A program made the translations under genes and the position numbers. Below, piece after piece: positions 1-12,900 of a DNA stretch of 40,701 nt. The notes below the pieces were generated by a model. That model searched no databases. It had not been told where the DNA came from and saw only the letters and a program-made list of their open reading frames with translations. The stretch is taken from the NCBI RefSeq assembly GCF_000003605.2, contig NW_003109988.1:16890-57590 (forward strand). The letters are read 5' to 3'. The DNA comes from Saccoglossus kowalevskii. Lineage: Eukaryota > Hemichordata > Enteropneusta > Harrimaniidae. How positions within the stretch are numbered: the first letter of the stretch is position 1; the number at the start of each line of letters is the position of its first letter.

Positions 1-504
1 TTATTATATGCAATATGTAGTAATTGATATCAACAACTAATCTTGTATTGGTAGGATATCTACTTATTATATACAATATGTAGTAATTGATATCAACAAC
101 TAATATTGTATTTGTAGGATATCTACTTATTATATACAATATGCAGTAATTGATATCAACAACTAATCTTGTATTGGTAGGATTTCTACTTATTATATGC
201 AATATATAGTAATTGATATCAACAACTAATCTTGTATTTGTAGGATATCTACTTATTATATGCAATATGTAGTAATTGATATCAACAACTAATCTTATAT
301 TGGTAGTATATCTACGTATTATATGCAATATGCAGTAATTGATATCAACAACTAATATTGCATTGGTAGGATATCTACTTATTATATGCAATGTGTAGTA
401 GTTGATATCAACAACTAATATTGCATTGGTTGGATATCTACTCATTATATGCAATGTGTAGTAATTAGTACCAACAGCTAATAGCAGATTGGTATGATAT
501 CCAC
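1..504. repeat. 63-bp tandem satellite, about 8 copies, open at left edge
   Basis: Eight consecutive units begin at 1, 64, 127, 190, 253, 316, 379 and 442, an exact 63-bp period with no indels. The period breaks down after about 504. Each unit carries the palindrome TTGATATCAA, degraded in the last copy, and ends in a GGATATCTAC-like motif. Divergence rises towards the right-hand copies, as expected at the decaying edge of an array. Every forward frame of the unit is stopped, so it is not coding although 63 is a multiple of three. The array enters from outside the window, so its full length is unknown. Confidence 0.97.
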
Positions 505-3156
505 ATGTTATCTTTGCGTATGTGTTAAATAATCACGTCGTGCTGTGAGATATAATGATTGTTACCTAATAATCCCGCCACGTGGAAACCGTTCTGATAC
601 CTGATTGTTAGTTTTTTATTATATTTTTATAGTAAGCTCTGAACTCTGACATCGGGTTTTGAGAAATGAAACAAATCAAGTGTGCAATTATAGTATATAG
701 ATTGGTCGAGCTAAACGATCAATCAATTCATATGCCTTGTTTTCTTTTTCTTTTTTTTAAAGTTATGCTCTGAAAATAATTCGTCATGGATATCAACCCC
801 TCTATTGATAAGCTATGGCCTGACTTTTTTGAACAATCCGATTAATTTTTGTTTTGCTAATGAACAAAATACCACTCGCATGACCATGAACGACATTTTT
901 TTTATATAAAACTCAATATGCGTGCCATTTTGTACAACATACTTCTGTGTCAGTTATAATTCTGTAAGTAGCTTCGATCAAGCGTGACCCGAAATTGATG
1001 GTTGGACTTGTGTAGTAGATTTATATCACAGCGTACAACATAGAGCCTGTCTCAATTTTTGTGTACATTAAAAATCCATTACCTACTTTACGTTGCACTA
1101 CTGGCTTTAGATATCGTAAATCAGAACATGATTAACAGATTTAATGTGTGTTTTTTTTCTTCGCCCATGTAAGACATTGCATCCTTACGACGGTCATAAT
1201 GTTGTGTTTATTTCTCGTTTATTATTACTGTTCATTTATGCCTGTTCAATATCATCGCTTAAACCATTATTTAAAAAAAAATAATGTAGACTGAATACGT
1301 GAACACACATTCTTGTATATTAATTATTGAATCATGGGATAGTAAATAAAATCAATGAAGTATGTTGAGGGCAGTTTTCACTAGTGGCTCGCTTAGAAGA
1401 TTACGACACTCCCACTACAGGAATCCTGTAAGTATGCGAGGAGCACTTAAAAGCGTATTTCAATCTGTGATAATCCTTCTCCAGGGATGAAATGATTCGC
1501 TTGTTGCTGAGATATATCAACACGAGAATAATGAAAACACGACGAGACCTGTTTTCAATATAATGATGGAGGGAGTGGGTATGCATCGTGTACTGTAGTA
1601 CAAACATCATCGATGCACACTCAGTCACGTTTCTTTCTTGGCGTAGGTGGGTCCTTGGTGTGGGTATGTGTTTCGCCTATTATAAAAGAATATAATATAA
1701 AATGCCTGTGTAATAAATGACAAACAAGTTGCCTTAATCATTTTAGTGCCAATCAAAATGTTCGCTTCAAAATGACCAAAGATGATTGGTTTTTATCGGT
1801 ATGGTCACAAAATCATTATTTCTATGTTCTACTGTTTCCTCGGGTACTCACTTCTCATTATCTTATTCATGTATTCGGTGACACCTTTTCTTACAAACAT
1901 CAGTAATATTTAGCGCTTTCAACATTTTTGAATTGTTACGAGTCAGCCTCCCAATTCATACACTATGAATACATTTTCAAGTGTGAAACTGTTTTGGCGT
2001 GTGAATACAAGAGATTGGAAACTGCGCGAAGTCATCGCGGATTGATATTACATGTAAGCACACCACAACATGTGTTATAGTTCAAACGGTCTTTCAAGAC
2101 TTGGAAACGCTTTCCACTGCTTCTAATGGTGTGAAATGTTGAATTGATAGTTACATGTACAGTCATTGCATAAGAATTGCAAAGAATTGTTGTTTTATCA
2201 TGGAGCTAAACAAAATAGAGTGAACAAGGACAATTCTTATTGTGTTATTAGTAAATAAATTGCGTTCGGGTGTATATTATGTACTGAATATATAGTGTGT
2301 AAAAAGCCTGGCAGTGAGATGGGTCCAACGAACGAGCGAAACGAGTCTGATTACCGGGCTAGTTCGTGGTTGGATAGTTAATACTCGATGTCAGTATGGG
2401 AATGATTCACTAAGCATATAACAAGTTGTAACAAACTTGAAACCAATGCGAACGGTGTTGTATCTCCGTGAACCATGTCTTCTATTATATTTACAGCTAA
2501 TTTGACTTACGTGGTACAAACTCAATACAAATATTATGATTTCAATTGTGTTAACAGCATGTATCTAAATACAGGACTATGCACTGTCATTCAAATAATT
2601 CAAATCGGAATGCTATTCCCCATGCATTGGCAAGTGCTTACTCGTGTTTGTTTTACATAGCGTCACAGGGAATGATAAATTGTACGTTTGACTGCAAAGC
2701 CAGAGATACACAGTCAGGTGATATCCCGTGTTCCTACTTTTTCCCGATGTAACGTTGTATCATACTGGTACAATTACGTGAGCTAAAAGCCTTTCTGGTG
2801 TATATAGCATACACTAAACATTGAAAATGGTCCCACGCGATAATTTATTACGTCATACTTATATTTATAAATCCGTCAATTAACATTTATAAGTGTCGCT
2901 AGCGTTATTTTACTCAAACACATCATTATTCACAGTATTATTCAGTGATTGTAAATAAGTACTTCATACAGTTCTCAAATGTTTTGTCCCAGTGCTCTGA
3001 ATTGTTGCATTTGGTTGTGCATATATATTTCATGGTACCCGGTGTATCAATCACTATGCCCAAAGCAAAGACAGTTAAGCTCATATAAGCCAATATATAA
3101 TAACCTATTTTATATTGACATGGTCAGTGTCAGCAAAATTGTACTGGGGTCTTATG
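505..3156. other. gene-free AT-rich stretch
   Basis: Only short open frames without convincing composition or paired splice sites are present. I see no recognisable domain, tRNA or inverted-repeat element here. Homopolymer T tracts are frequent. Confidence 0.6.
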
Positions 3157-3157
3157 T

Positions 3158-3195
<38 letters not shown>
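3157..3195. repeat. (TA)n microsatellite
   Basis: A run of alternating T and A, interrupted by one AA near 3171, sits just upstream of the inverted-repeat element that begins near 3269. Confidence 0.9.
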
Positions 3196-3268
3196 CAAGG
3201 GCGGCTAATTTTCATATAATGTCAATCTAAAATCACTTTTATGTGTGATTCGGAAAATGTGCCAGTTA

Positions 3269-4462
3269 TTGGCGATCTGCTTCGCTAGGATTGCCCTTAA
3301 AATCACTTGTGGGCAATCTGCTCCGCTAGAATTGTTCTTATAATCACTTTTGTAGATTTGTATGTATGTGTCTGGGTGCGTGATTTCTCGTGTTTTCACG
3401 TATTATTTCTTCTGTGATTTTTTGGGCTTGGTCAATTTCGCTCAAACTTAGCAGGTCACACCTCACCGTAGTTATTAAGAAATATTTGGCCCGACGTTGC
3501 CATAGCAACAACCAAAAAACTGTTTTTGGGATAGCTTCGCGCCAAATGTATCTTCTCCTACAAATTTGGGATAAAACACCTCATACATAGCTCATTCTAC
3601 TCAGCTTGAGTGTGGGCACAAAGTTAATTTTTGATATTTTTTTTTCATTACAGAGAAATTTGGCCCCATAGTTGGATAACTGTTCACCATGAAAGGCTTT
3701 TATACTCTTCTGTGATTTTTTGGCTGGGCAGATTTGGTTCAAACTTGGCAGACAAGTCACACCTTCACTCTAGTTAGGTTGTAAGATCTGAAAACAAATG
3801 TTGGCCTACCGTTTCCATTCAAAAAACAAAAAATGATTTTTTTGAATACCTTCGCGCCAAATGTATCTCACCTTAACAATTCTAGGATTACAATGCACGG
3901 ACGTAGCCCATTCTACGCAGCTTACTGTTTTACTGTGTATATTTTCATTACCGATACAATTTACCTCAAAGTTGGGGTAACTTTTCACCAGCAACGGCTA
4001 TTAACTCCTCTGTGATTTTTCTGGCTTGGCTGATTTTGTTCATATTCACCACTGCCATGGCAGCAGACAAAACCTGATTTTTGAATACTTTCGCCCTAAA
4101 TGTATTACCTCCTACCAGTTTTGTAATAGCAGTGTTGAAATGACCATGCTTTTTTATTTTGGCTACTTTGCACAACGGCAAGAGATCACCGGCGCCTACA
4201 TTGTTACACTGTATCGACGTAATCCCAACGCAACTTCGAATTTTGAACGAATTGTAAATGCTGCCTTCATTCTAGAAAATACTATCGCAAAACGGTTGGA
4301 AATAATAAATGTAACAGCAGAATACGTCCTGTTAATAAAGTAAAGTGACGTCTAAAAGACTGAATGTTGTTGTTTTTTTTGCGAACTTCGTATACTAGTG
4401 GGGCCCATTTAGTTATAAACCGACGTTAGCTTCACGCTTTTTTTAGCGGAGCAGATCGCCAA
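3269..4462. mobile_element. non-autonomous element with 19-bp inverted ends and internal tandem units
   Basis: The left end (3269-3287, TTGGCGATCTGCTTCGCTA) is the reverse complement of the right end (4444-4462) at 18 of 19 positions. A second, diverged copy of the left end lies at 3311-3330. Inside are three tandem units of about 300 bp. I infer a non-autonomous DNA element. The architecture, inverted ends around tandem core repeats, resembles the pearl-type elements described in bivalves, but family membership is not shown. I could not find a clear target-site duplication. The GCTCCGCT motif also occurs in the repeat at 40026. Confidence 0.65.
3408..4310. repeat. three ~299-bp tandem units
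   Basis: Units start near 3408, 3707 and 4006. Each opens with a TCTTCTGTGATTTTT-like motif followed by GGCTTGG and a TTCAAACTT-like stretch. About 130 bp later each has a TTCGCGCCAAATGTAT-like motif (near 3537, 3850 and 4089). The units are diverged from one another by substitutions and short indels. The third is the least similar in its second half, where an open frame ends. Confidence 0.75.
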
Positions 4463-7400
4463 CCAGCCTACCGGCTTGTTCTCATTAGTCTGTGTCTTAA
4501 ATCGCGACACAATGTAACCTGTAACAGAAACATTTGCTTTTGTAGCGTCAATGTTTTAAATAGCTTATTTAATCAAATTTATAATAAATTTCCGGAGAAT
4601 ATTATAACGATAACGATAATATATTGGTCAACCCCGCATTCAGCATATTCCTATTATATATTAATGTGTTATATTAAACACGTGTATATGTATGTATCCA
4701 CACCGTTTAATCCCTGTGGAGTTTTTATTCATTTAATCAGGGTATACACGTGGGATATAATCAATCACACGAAGCTTGTGTTATAATTTCGAAAGGACGT
4801 ACTTATAATATGGTAGTACATTTCACTAGTATACTTTCTATGTGTTATGTAGGTTGTCTTTGAAAAAGGGGTGACGTCATCATTAACACATATTGATCGA
4901 CGTTGATGTGAAAGGTTTATTAGACGTTTTCAATTTTTGTTGGACAGTTATCTGTTGTATGTCTGTTTCCGGATTTCAATTTGAAGCACGGAAATAGAAA
5001 AAAGGAATAGAAATAATGATTGTCCTTGAATTAGTTTATGTTATTGCCATTGTTGATAGCGCACACTCCAAACCGCAAACTGCAAACTTGATTGAAAACG
5101 TGTTGAACTGATGTCACATTTTTCAATAAGAAGAACACTATGATTTTTGCAACTATGGTAGCGATTTAAACATACTCGATGAACTGTATAAAATATCCTA
5201 AGTCGATTTCAAAACAATGTATTTGGTAACCTAAGCGTGAGTTAAGCGTGAGACTGCTACAGAGACGCCAAGTGGTATTGCAATCGCAGTACGTTATAGA
5301 ATTCCCAAATAACCAGTGAAATCATTTTACAGTCAGTAACCAGAGCTTATAAATACTAGAATAATATTTATCAACCCTCCATTATTTTCAGTAGAATTTA
5401 CACTGGTGAATGATTACGTAATACTTTAAATTCATATCATCAAATTATAAGACAAATGATAAATTACATAACAAGACGTTTGATTTTTCCCAAAGTACAT
5501 TTCCCCTATGGCGCACGTATTGAAAATCGTAAACGCCGTCCGCATTGCTCTTTGTTCTATTTGAATAAATACAAGTGACCGGAAACAGCATAATATAGCT
5601 TGTCAAGGTTTAGAGATAAGCTGCTATCACGCAATTGGTCACGAATGACGCGCTTAGAACACTATGAAAAGTGGATTGTGTTGCCTTCTCTTGCTAAATC
5701 ACAAAAACAGCATCGACAAACAAACAAACGACAAATAGTAATTATTCATGAAAATTGTATTTAAAAATACACAAATTATTTTGGATGATTTCAGGCTATA
5801 ACCACCATGACAGATGAAACCATTCACTATCAGTCCGTGGTTTATCAAAGAACAATGACTAGCAAGGTAAATTTGACAAGATGAAATTGATTCATCCACA
5901 TCGAAAATATTTTTTGCTTTTAATAGTCAGATCTTTTTGGACTAAGAAAACCAATAGATGTCCTCCAAATATACAGACACTTAGAGTTAAATTTCCAGAG
6001 GGGATTGAAGATTGAAATCTTGCTACATGTTATTGTGAGGTGCGAATGCTAGTATGTATATTGGAGATTAGATACAGTCAGTATATTACAACTATTTACT
6101 TTCCCATGTGACTTACTCTTTTGAATATTCCTATCACGTATTGATGGAGTGACTTATTCTGGAGGGTTGCCATGGAGATTTCATAGAAATAAAAAAATCT
6201 TAACCCTGCGTTACAGACATCCTAATCTATCCCAAGTGTTGATATGCTGTTTTCAAATGAAATCTCTATGCAGATTAAGTGAATTATAAAGAGATACTTT
6301 CCAATGTAGATCGTAACGAGGTTATTTTAAATTGACATGTATAGGTTGGAAGCGTATTCTGCGTGCAAACATATACGATGTTATCTTTGTTATTCTATAA
6401 CGTTTTTCTTAAGGACAACGAATCTCGGTCCTTGTCCATCCTGGCTTACGGCGATTCATTGATAGTGAAAGACATAGTTCGACTGTTAGAACGCAGTAAT
6501 CTAAATTAGAAATTGCCGACTCGTGGAATTAATAACGTTTTTATGTTGTTGTGTGATTTACAGCATGCGAACATTTGCGTGTTTGGCGTAATCAGATATT
6601 ACACAATTGAATCAGCGAGATAAAAACGTCAAACGCTGTCTCGGTATCCAAGTGTTGCCGGATCACTGTGAAAATAATATAATTTAGAGAGTACAATAGC
6701 AGATAAAATCGAAAAGCAGGTACAATATATGTCAAACAAGGTATGTTAAACACTCATTACCAGTAATTGTTCAATAATGAACTGCTGGAAACGTTGATTC
6801 CAATAGATTAGGGTTTATATTGGCGGTAATCAGGTCAGACTAAATCACAGCACAACAAAATACTACCTTTCACATCCGTTATAGTAAATAATAGTGAGCA
6901 TTATAACAATGATATTATCAACCGCGTACGATAGAGTGATTGTGGTTTATTCACATTTATGTACAATATATATTTAATTTTTATTTCGTTCTATTGCTAC
7001 AAATCTAACCACGAATCAGCAATGATGGTGTATACGAAAATACAAACAATTTCCAATTGGTATGACACGTTGAAAGTCACTTAAAGACAATGCATTCATT
7101 TGCTACATTCTGTTGTTATTATGCGATAATAGAGATGTGTCTACAGAGAATCCATGCGACAAAACCTCCCCAGAATCAACAACTCAATCCAAAAAAGAAA
7201 TGAGTATAAGCGCAAATAAAAACAGACAATTATAGTTGTCGATTCTGGAAGCGTATCAAACCGAATCCAATGCGATTCCATGCATTTCCGTAATTCGACT
7301 CGATGTCAACGCTATTCGGCAGCAACATTACAGTTTGACCCGCGTGTGAAGTGTTTTTTAGTATTTACCCAATTATTGATCGTTGCACTCTGAATAAATC

Positions 7401-9886
7401 ATATGGCGGGCAGATGTGTTGCAGGTGAGGCCTTGTAGGCATGGCAATTAGTTCACCTGATATCGACTATACACTGTCTAAACTTATTGTGTTGAGGTAT
7501 TATTTGAAAGTAACAGCAGCTGAAATAAACAATGCTTAGTGAATATTGTAAAAGCGGGGTAGAACCTGCAATGGACTGTATGACGTCGCTGCAAAAAACT
7601 CAGCGAAAATAGTTTCTTTACTTCATGGTCGGGTGAACATAGTAGAAAGTGAACGAACATACCAACATAGTCGAAGATATATTAATAATTTACTCTGTGG
7701 AATATAGTATTTGTTGCCATTTTACCGTGTAATTTGACTGTTGGTCGCAAACCCAAATATTCTGCGCAATAGAATGTCTGTTTCAAGATTCCAAGACATT
7801 AAATAGGCTAGCTTTGACCTGTTGTTAAACCGGCGTCGAATATATCTTGAGTGTAGGACATTCGGCTGTATATTTGTTTGGTCTATTTGCTTAGAAAATG
7901 CATACTTAAAATTCGTTTTTTGTTTTTTTTTATTATTATTCATTTTTGCTCAGAATTCTCATTTATTAATCGTATTCATTAGATGCCGAAGACTAATTGG
8001 CGACATCGTAATCTGCGTTCAATATCACAATCATTTCTACTATGTTTCCATGGAAACCGGGTCTCTAATGATCTACAGAGACTAAACAAGCTTTAGTAAT
8101 TTTATTAATGATGAAGTTCAAGGTATATAATTGCGAGCATTGAGAAGATAAATATTTGAGACAAATATTTAAGCAGAATAATAATAACTTGTGCCAACTA
8201 GTCTATATTACGTCGTTAATAACAATCCTTGGTTTCACTGAATCTGAATAGAACAAAACATAGTAACTTATACATCTCATTAATTATACAAAATACACTT
8301 CAGTGCCAGATGCTCCCATTGAAATGAAAAATGATAACATTGAAATTTTGTAGCGAAGAATAATATATTGTGTGAGTGAATTAATACGATTGTTGTGAAT
8401 ATACACCTAAATGTGAGAAACAACGTGGTGTGTGTCAAACTACAGGATCCACATGGAGTCGTGCATTATAGGTTTGCCTGTGTTCGCGTAGCTGATTAGC
8501 AAAGCTCATTCAATGTACGAGACTTGAGTATATATTCAGATTGTCGACATTTTTTTTATTATTGGTGATTGTGTTGATTTCTCAAACTTCAACAGAAGCC
8601 GTTTAAAAGACAATCTACCATATACAGTTCCGTTGGAAATACCCCACAAAAATATGAGTGGCGTGTCAGTTCATTCCATGTATTTTTAATTAAGCGAATA
8701 ATAGATTTCTCATTTTGGAACAAGTATCACGACATCTTCAGTACGATGAATTCGTAGTAAGATAGCGAGTTCATCAATGTATATCGCAGTGCTATCTTAA
8801 CCAATGGGAAATCAACCAATGCGATAAATGAGAGAAGATAACAAAGAGGATGAGAGAACGGAAAAGTGAAAGTTATGAATCACAATCCCATGTGTCTTCT
8901 TACAAGCTTAGCGTGTGAATAATTTACTAAATTTACCATGTGTGTGGATGGTGATGACGATGATCTAATATCCCTAACTCCAGTACTAAGTCAGTGCCAT
9001 GGTAAACATATTATTCTTATTGGAATAGAAAGTCGGAGATGTGTCCTAATTACCGGGAACCGAGAGCTAATAGTGTACTTGGGAAAAATCACAACGTGGT
9101 GAATCATGACGTATCCCGGCTTGTGGTTATTGATGCATGGCCTCGTTTTAATGCATCGAACATTGGATATTACGTACGATGTTAGCCTCTTTCTCACATA
9201 CAGCGAACACCGTGATGTATATGTTAAACAATGGTTTACATTTTTTCTTCTTCCTAGCTTCTTTCTCGATAGTTGTAATTTTATTCAATCAAAATTGTGT
9301 CTTCAAAACTGGTAGAAAAATTAATATTAATATTATTACAATGTCTAGTTGTTTGCACATCTGAATTAAATCAACTAATATTCGATCGACATTTATGCTA
9401 TTATTTGTGATCAAGAGTGTTTGTTGGCCCGTACTTGTATTGCAGGTCAGAATTGCTCCACCTTTCTAACGCGTAAAATCGACATAAAAATAAAATCATT
9501 CGTATCTCTGACGTTTTACTTTCCTTGTCACTGAATAAAAGTAAATTGGGAACTTATGCTGTTTGCTAAGATACAATTTATAAAACGTCACATGTGTAGA
9601 ATTGTGATGTTTTTGAACATTTGCCCAGAAGCGAAGTCGCTTTTTTTTCATTTTACACTACCCAAGATTGGATTTTTCACAAGAGTGATTAATATCGACA
9701 CCATAGATTTTGAGTTCAGGAGATCGCCGAATATGAACAACCGTGAGCTTTTCGGAATAGAGTCTTACAACACGCCTCATTTCATATGCTAATCTAACTG
9801 CTTTCGTCAGCTCCCACATTTGCATATGCATAATTCGTCCAGTGACAGGCGTATAAATACACATGGCATCAGTTTGGTATCGTCAG
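4463..9886. other. gene-free stretch, 5.4 kb
   Basis: No supported exon, tRNA or complete repeat element is visible. A perfect CRE-type octamer TGACGTCA lies at 4872-4879. Open frames of 60-87 codons occur on both strands but look like chance ORFs: biased to F, I, Y and H, with no domain motif and no matching splice sites. Confidence 0.55.
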
Positions 9887-9957
9887 AATACATTGCGCCA
9901 GAAGACAAAGTAGACATCACTGACAGCGAATCACCAGATTACGAAGATCCCATACAG
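9887..9957 (+). CDS. candidate internal exon, acidic, function unknown
   Basis: A 71-nt segment is bounded by a TCAG acceptor (9883-9886) and a perfect CAG|GTAAGC donor (after 9957). It reads as two bases finishing a codon, then 23 residues rich in D, E, S and P, ending SPDYEDPIQ, and leaves in phase 0. Composition and donor quality are better than the surrounding chance ORFs. The YEDP motif with upstream acidic residues resembles cytoplasmic juxtamembrane segments of receptor tyrosine kinases, but that is only a resemblance. No partner exon is identified on either side. The polypyrimidine tract before the acceptor is weak, and a TATAAATA-like string lies at 9852, so the left boundary is uncertain. 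Confidence 0.33.
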
Positions 9958-12900
9958 GTAAGCAACATAATGCAGTTGGCAGTTTTCAGGACAAAAAATA
10001 TATCTTTCATGATGTTGTAGTTAGACGCGCTGGGTGCTAATTTTACACCCTACCTTCACATCACATCTTATCTTATCCAAACTAACAAAAATTAAAGTTG
10101 TTACGGATTTTGGTTTGACTTTTATAAATTAATCATGATTCCCAATCGAAAGAAAAAAAATCTCCTATAATTTAAAGTCACGTTTTTTCTTCTCCAGAGA
10201 GTGTGTCAGTTTTTGTAAGTTTCGGTTAAAACTGTCATATGTAACTCATTTCACTGGTGGTGGTCATGTTTTTCTCATTTCTAAGGTAGCTTGTAACAAG
10301 AATTAATATTGTTGATTTCAGTAAAAACAGGTTTATATAATGTGGCACACCTTGTCAGTGTATGTCATATAGCACGTGTTTTGACATCGGAACTAATCGA
10401 TCAAACTTACAACCGAAACGAAATGATAATTGAAGATATTACATCGGAGGAATTCTTGATTGTGTGATCCCTACTAGTTAATCATTTACTCGGCGACATG
10501 TGTTTTATTTCGCCATCCAAAGTGAATCTGTATTTTGTACGGTGTATACAGTTCCTAGCGCAAAGAAACAAACATTTAAAAAAATATTCTATTAACATAT
10601 TGAATATTGAAAATTAACTATCCAAGTGCCCTTCTGACTACAATATATCATTGAGGTAAGGACGGGGTAAATCAATTAAATAAAATATGATATCTAAACA
10701 CCTCTATATTTAAGCTTTCTGAAAAGTGACCTCACAGACAGTATTTATACGTTTTACGTAATTTCTTCCTACGCCGTTTTGTGGGACAGAAAACTACTAA
10801 ATGGCAAAAAAAGGTTACAAATTATGATAAATTCACTTATTCACTGCATCTGGGAAAAAAATAAAATGAAACTAACTTTTTTTTTTCTCAAACACGACAA
10901 TCACATTAGAGTCCATGGAAGTAATGTCTAACAACAATTATACGCAAACACGGCTCTTAAACATCAAGGCATAGTTACGCATAGCAACGTGCGGCTCAAT
11001 AGCGACGTTATCCGCATATGAGTACGTGTTCAGTCAAGTGCATATTGACTGTTGGAATCAATATTATGTTCCCTAATTAGGTGATTAACCATCTTATCCG
11101 TTCATTTAAGAATCTCTTAAGTTTTCAATAATCGTACCTATTAATCAATACAAACGTTTGCCATGCAGTCAGGTGAGCTCAGTCTGTAATCTACCTAGAC
11201 GTAGCTACGTAGTTTCTTTCAGCGAGTTCATAAAGTCCACACTGTCTTATTGTTGCTGTACTTGTCTATAGAATAAAATAGTGCGTGTATATAACAATAC
11301 AATAGATAATGTATTGGCGAGTATGGTGAGATGACACAGTGTTACACGGCCTTTAATTTCAAGATAATAGACAATAGACAAACTATATGCTCAATCAAAT
11401 GCATGGTACTGGCGTTGTGGGAAATGCGCCTACTTAGATGCACTTAATAGAGAACAGACGTATGTTCTCTAAGCAATAGATGCCGGAAGAAATTAACAGC
11501 TTTCACAATTCAAATCATCACGAGAAAAATTGCTGTAGAAGGATTCTTTCTACATACGCTTGTTATGTCAGAATATTCTGTAATATTGTAATTGCAATCG
11601 TAAATTAACCTTTTTGCTCAAAATCGAAGCGATCGTCCTAGTTCGGAAGTTGCAAGTAATGAAAACAATCATATCTATAAAACTCAGCCAAAGTAATGAG
11701 TGCATATTACGGAAAGATCATTGTCATGCGGCACATTCGGTAATATGTTATATGCACATTCGACAGATCTTAGAATGAACACTAATCGGGCAAGGCAGGT
11801 GTATTGGACGCATTTAGTTCTGATGCCGGTGCGTCTCATCAGTTACTAGAACCAAAATGATAAAGTTTGATAATATGAATAATTTTGATAATCCTAAATT
11901 TCACATTTTCTGCTCAGCAGACTAAGCCTTTATTGTGACTATTCATAAAAATCGGAAAGAACAAATAAATAAATATGTGGTTTAGTATACAATAAATGTT
12001 ATATGTGTTTACATGAAAACTTGCGTAATGCCTGAAAAAAAAATCGATTGATTAGTTGAATGTCGAAATTCCTATGTTTAAGAGGGTAATAGGGCGCTAA
12101 GATAGCCTTATTTCAAATGTGTATAGCTTATTATTAAACGTGTAAATACCAATAAATACCTGAGCGTTTGTCGAGTTCCCGGGCGCGCGATGTGACGAAG
12201 CCACTACTACTCTGTGACATTTGTTTGTATTAGAGTAAACGGAAAATGGTCTATTAATAACCAATTTGAATGTCTTTTACATTGCCAATTGCCTGTCCTA
12301 TATTTGCTATTTGCAATTTATATTATCACATCTGATTCAAGTCTGTGTGACGTATCATGGACGTGTCGTGATTATACGTATCTCTCTAGTGATAATTATG
12401 TAGGGATTAAATTATTAACATACTGACTATGAAAACGTCAAAGATGGTTTATATAGTTGAGAAATACTTGTCTTGCTCTATATAAAACTATTTGTTAGCG
12501 TGTGTTGTAATAGAACATTTGCTGGTTTCCGTTGCGCTTGATATCATGTTGATTACGTCAGTAACTTTTAGCCTCGTTCCGGCGCACTGTCACTATCTAG
12601 CGCATACAACAAATGTTCCAACCGAATGCAACCGAATATTGTAGTGTTTCAAATAAATGATGTGGCTTTCATAGATATTTATCTAGGGGACGACTTTAGT
12701 GATTATTGCACGACTGGCTACGAAGGAGCGGTAGACGTGTGTGACGTACTCGGACGAAATTACTACGTGATGGCATAACCACAAGCTTAGAATACAAATC
12801 AAATTTTTCGGAATTATTCAGTACAAACAAATGATATTGATCAAAAAATGTATGAAACATAACTATACTAAATTGTCAGTTTAACAGGTCTATAAGGCAG

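Noticed and set aside
1..504. Satellite as CRISPR-like array
   Set aside because: No unique spacers; units are contiguous and the genome is eukaryotic.
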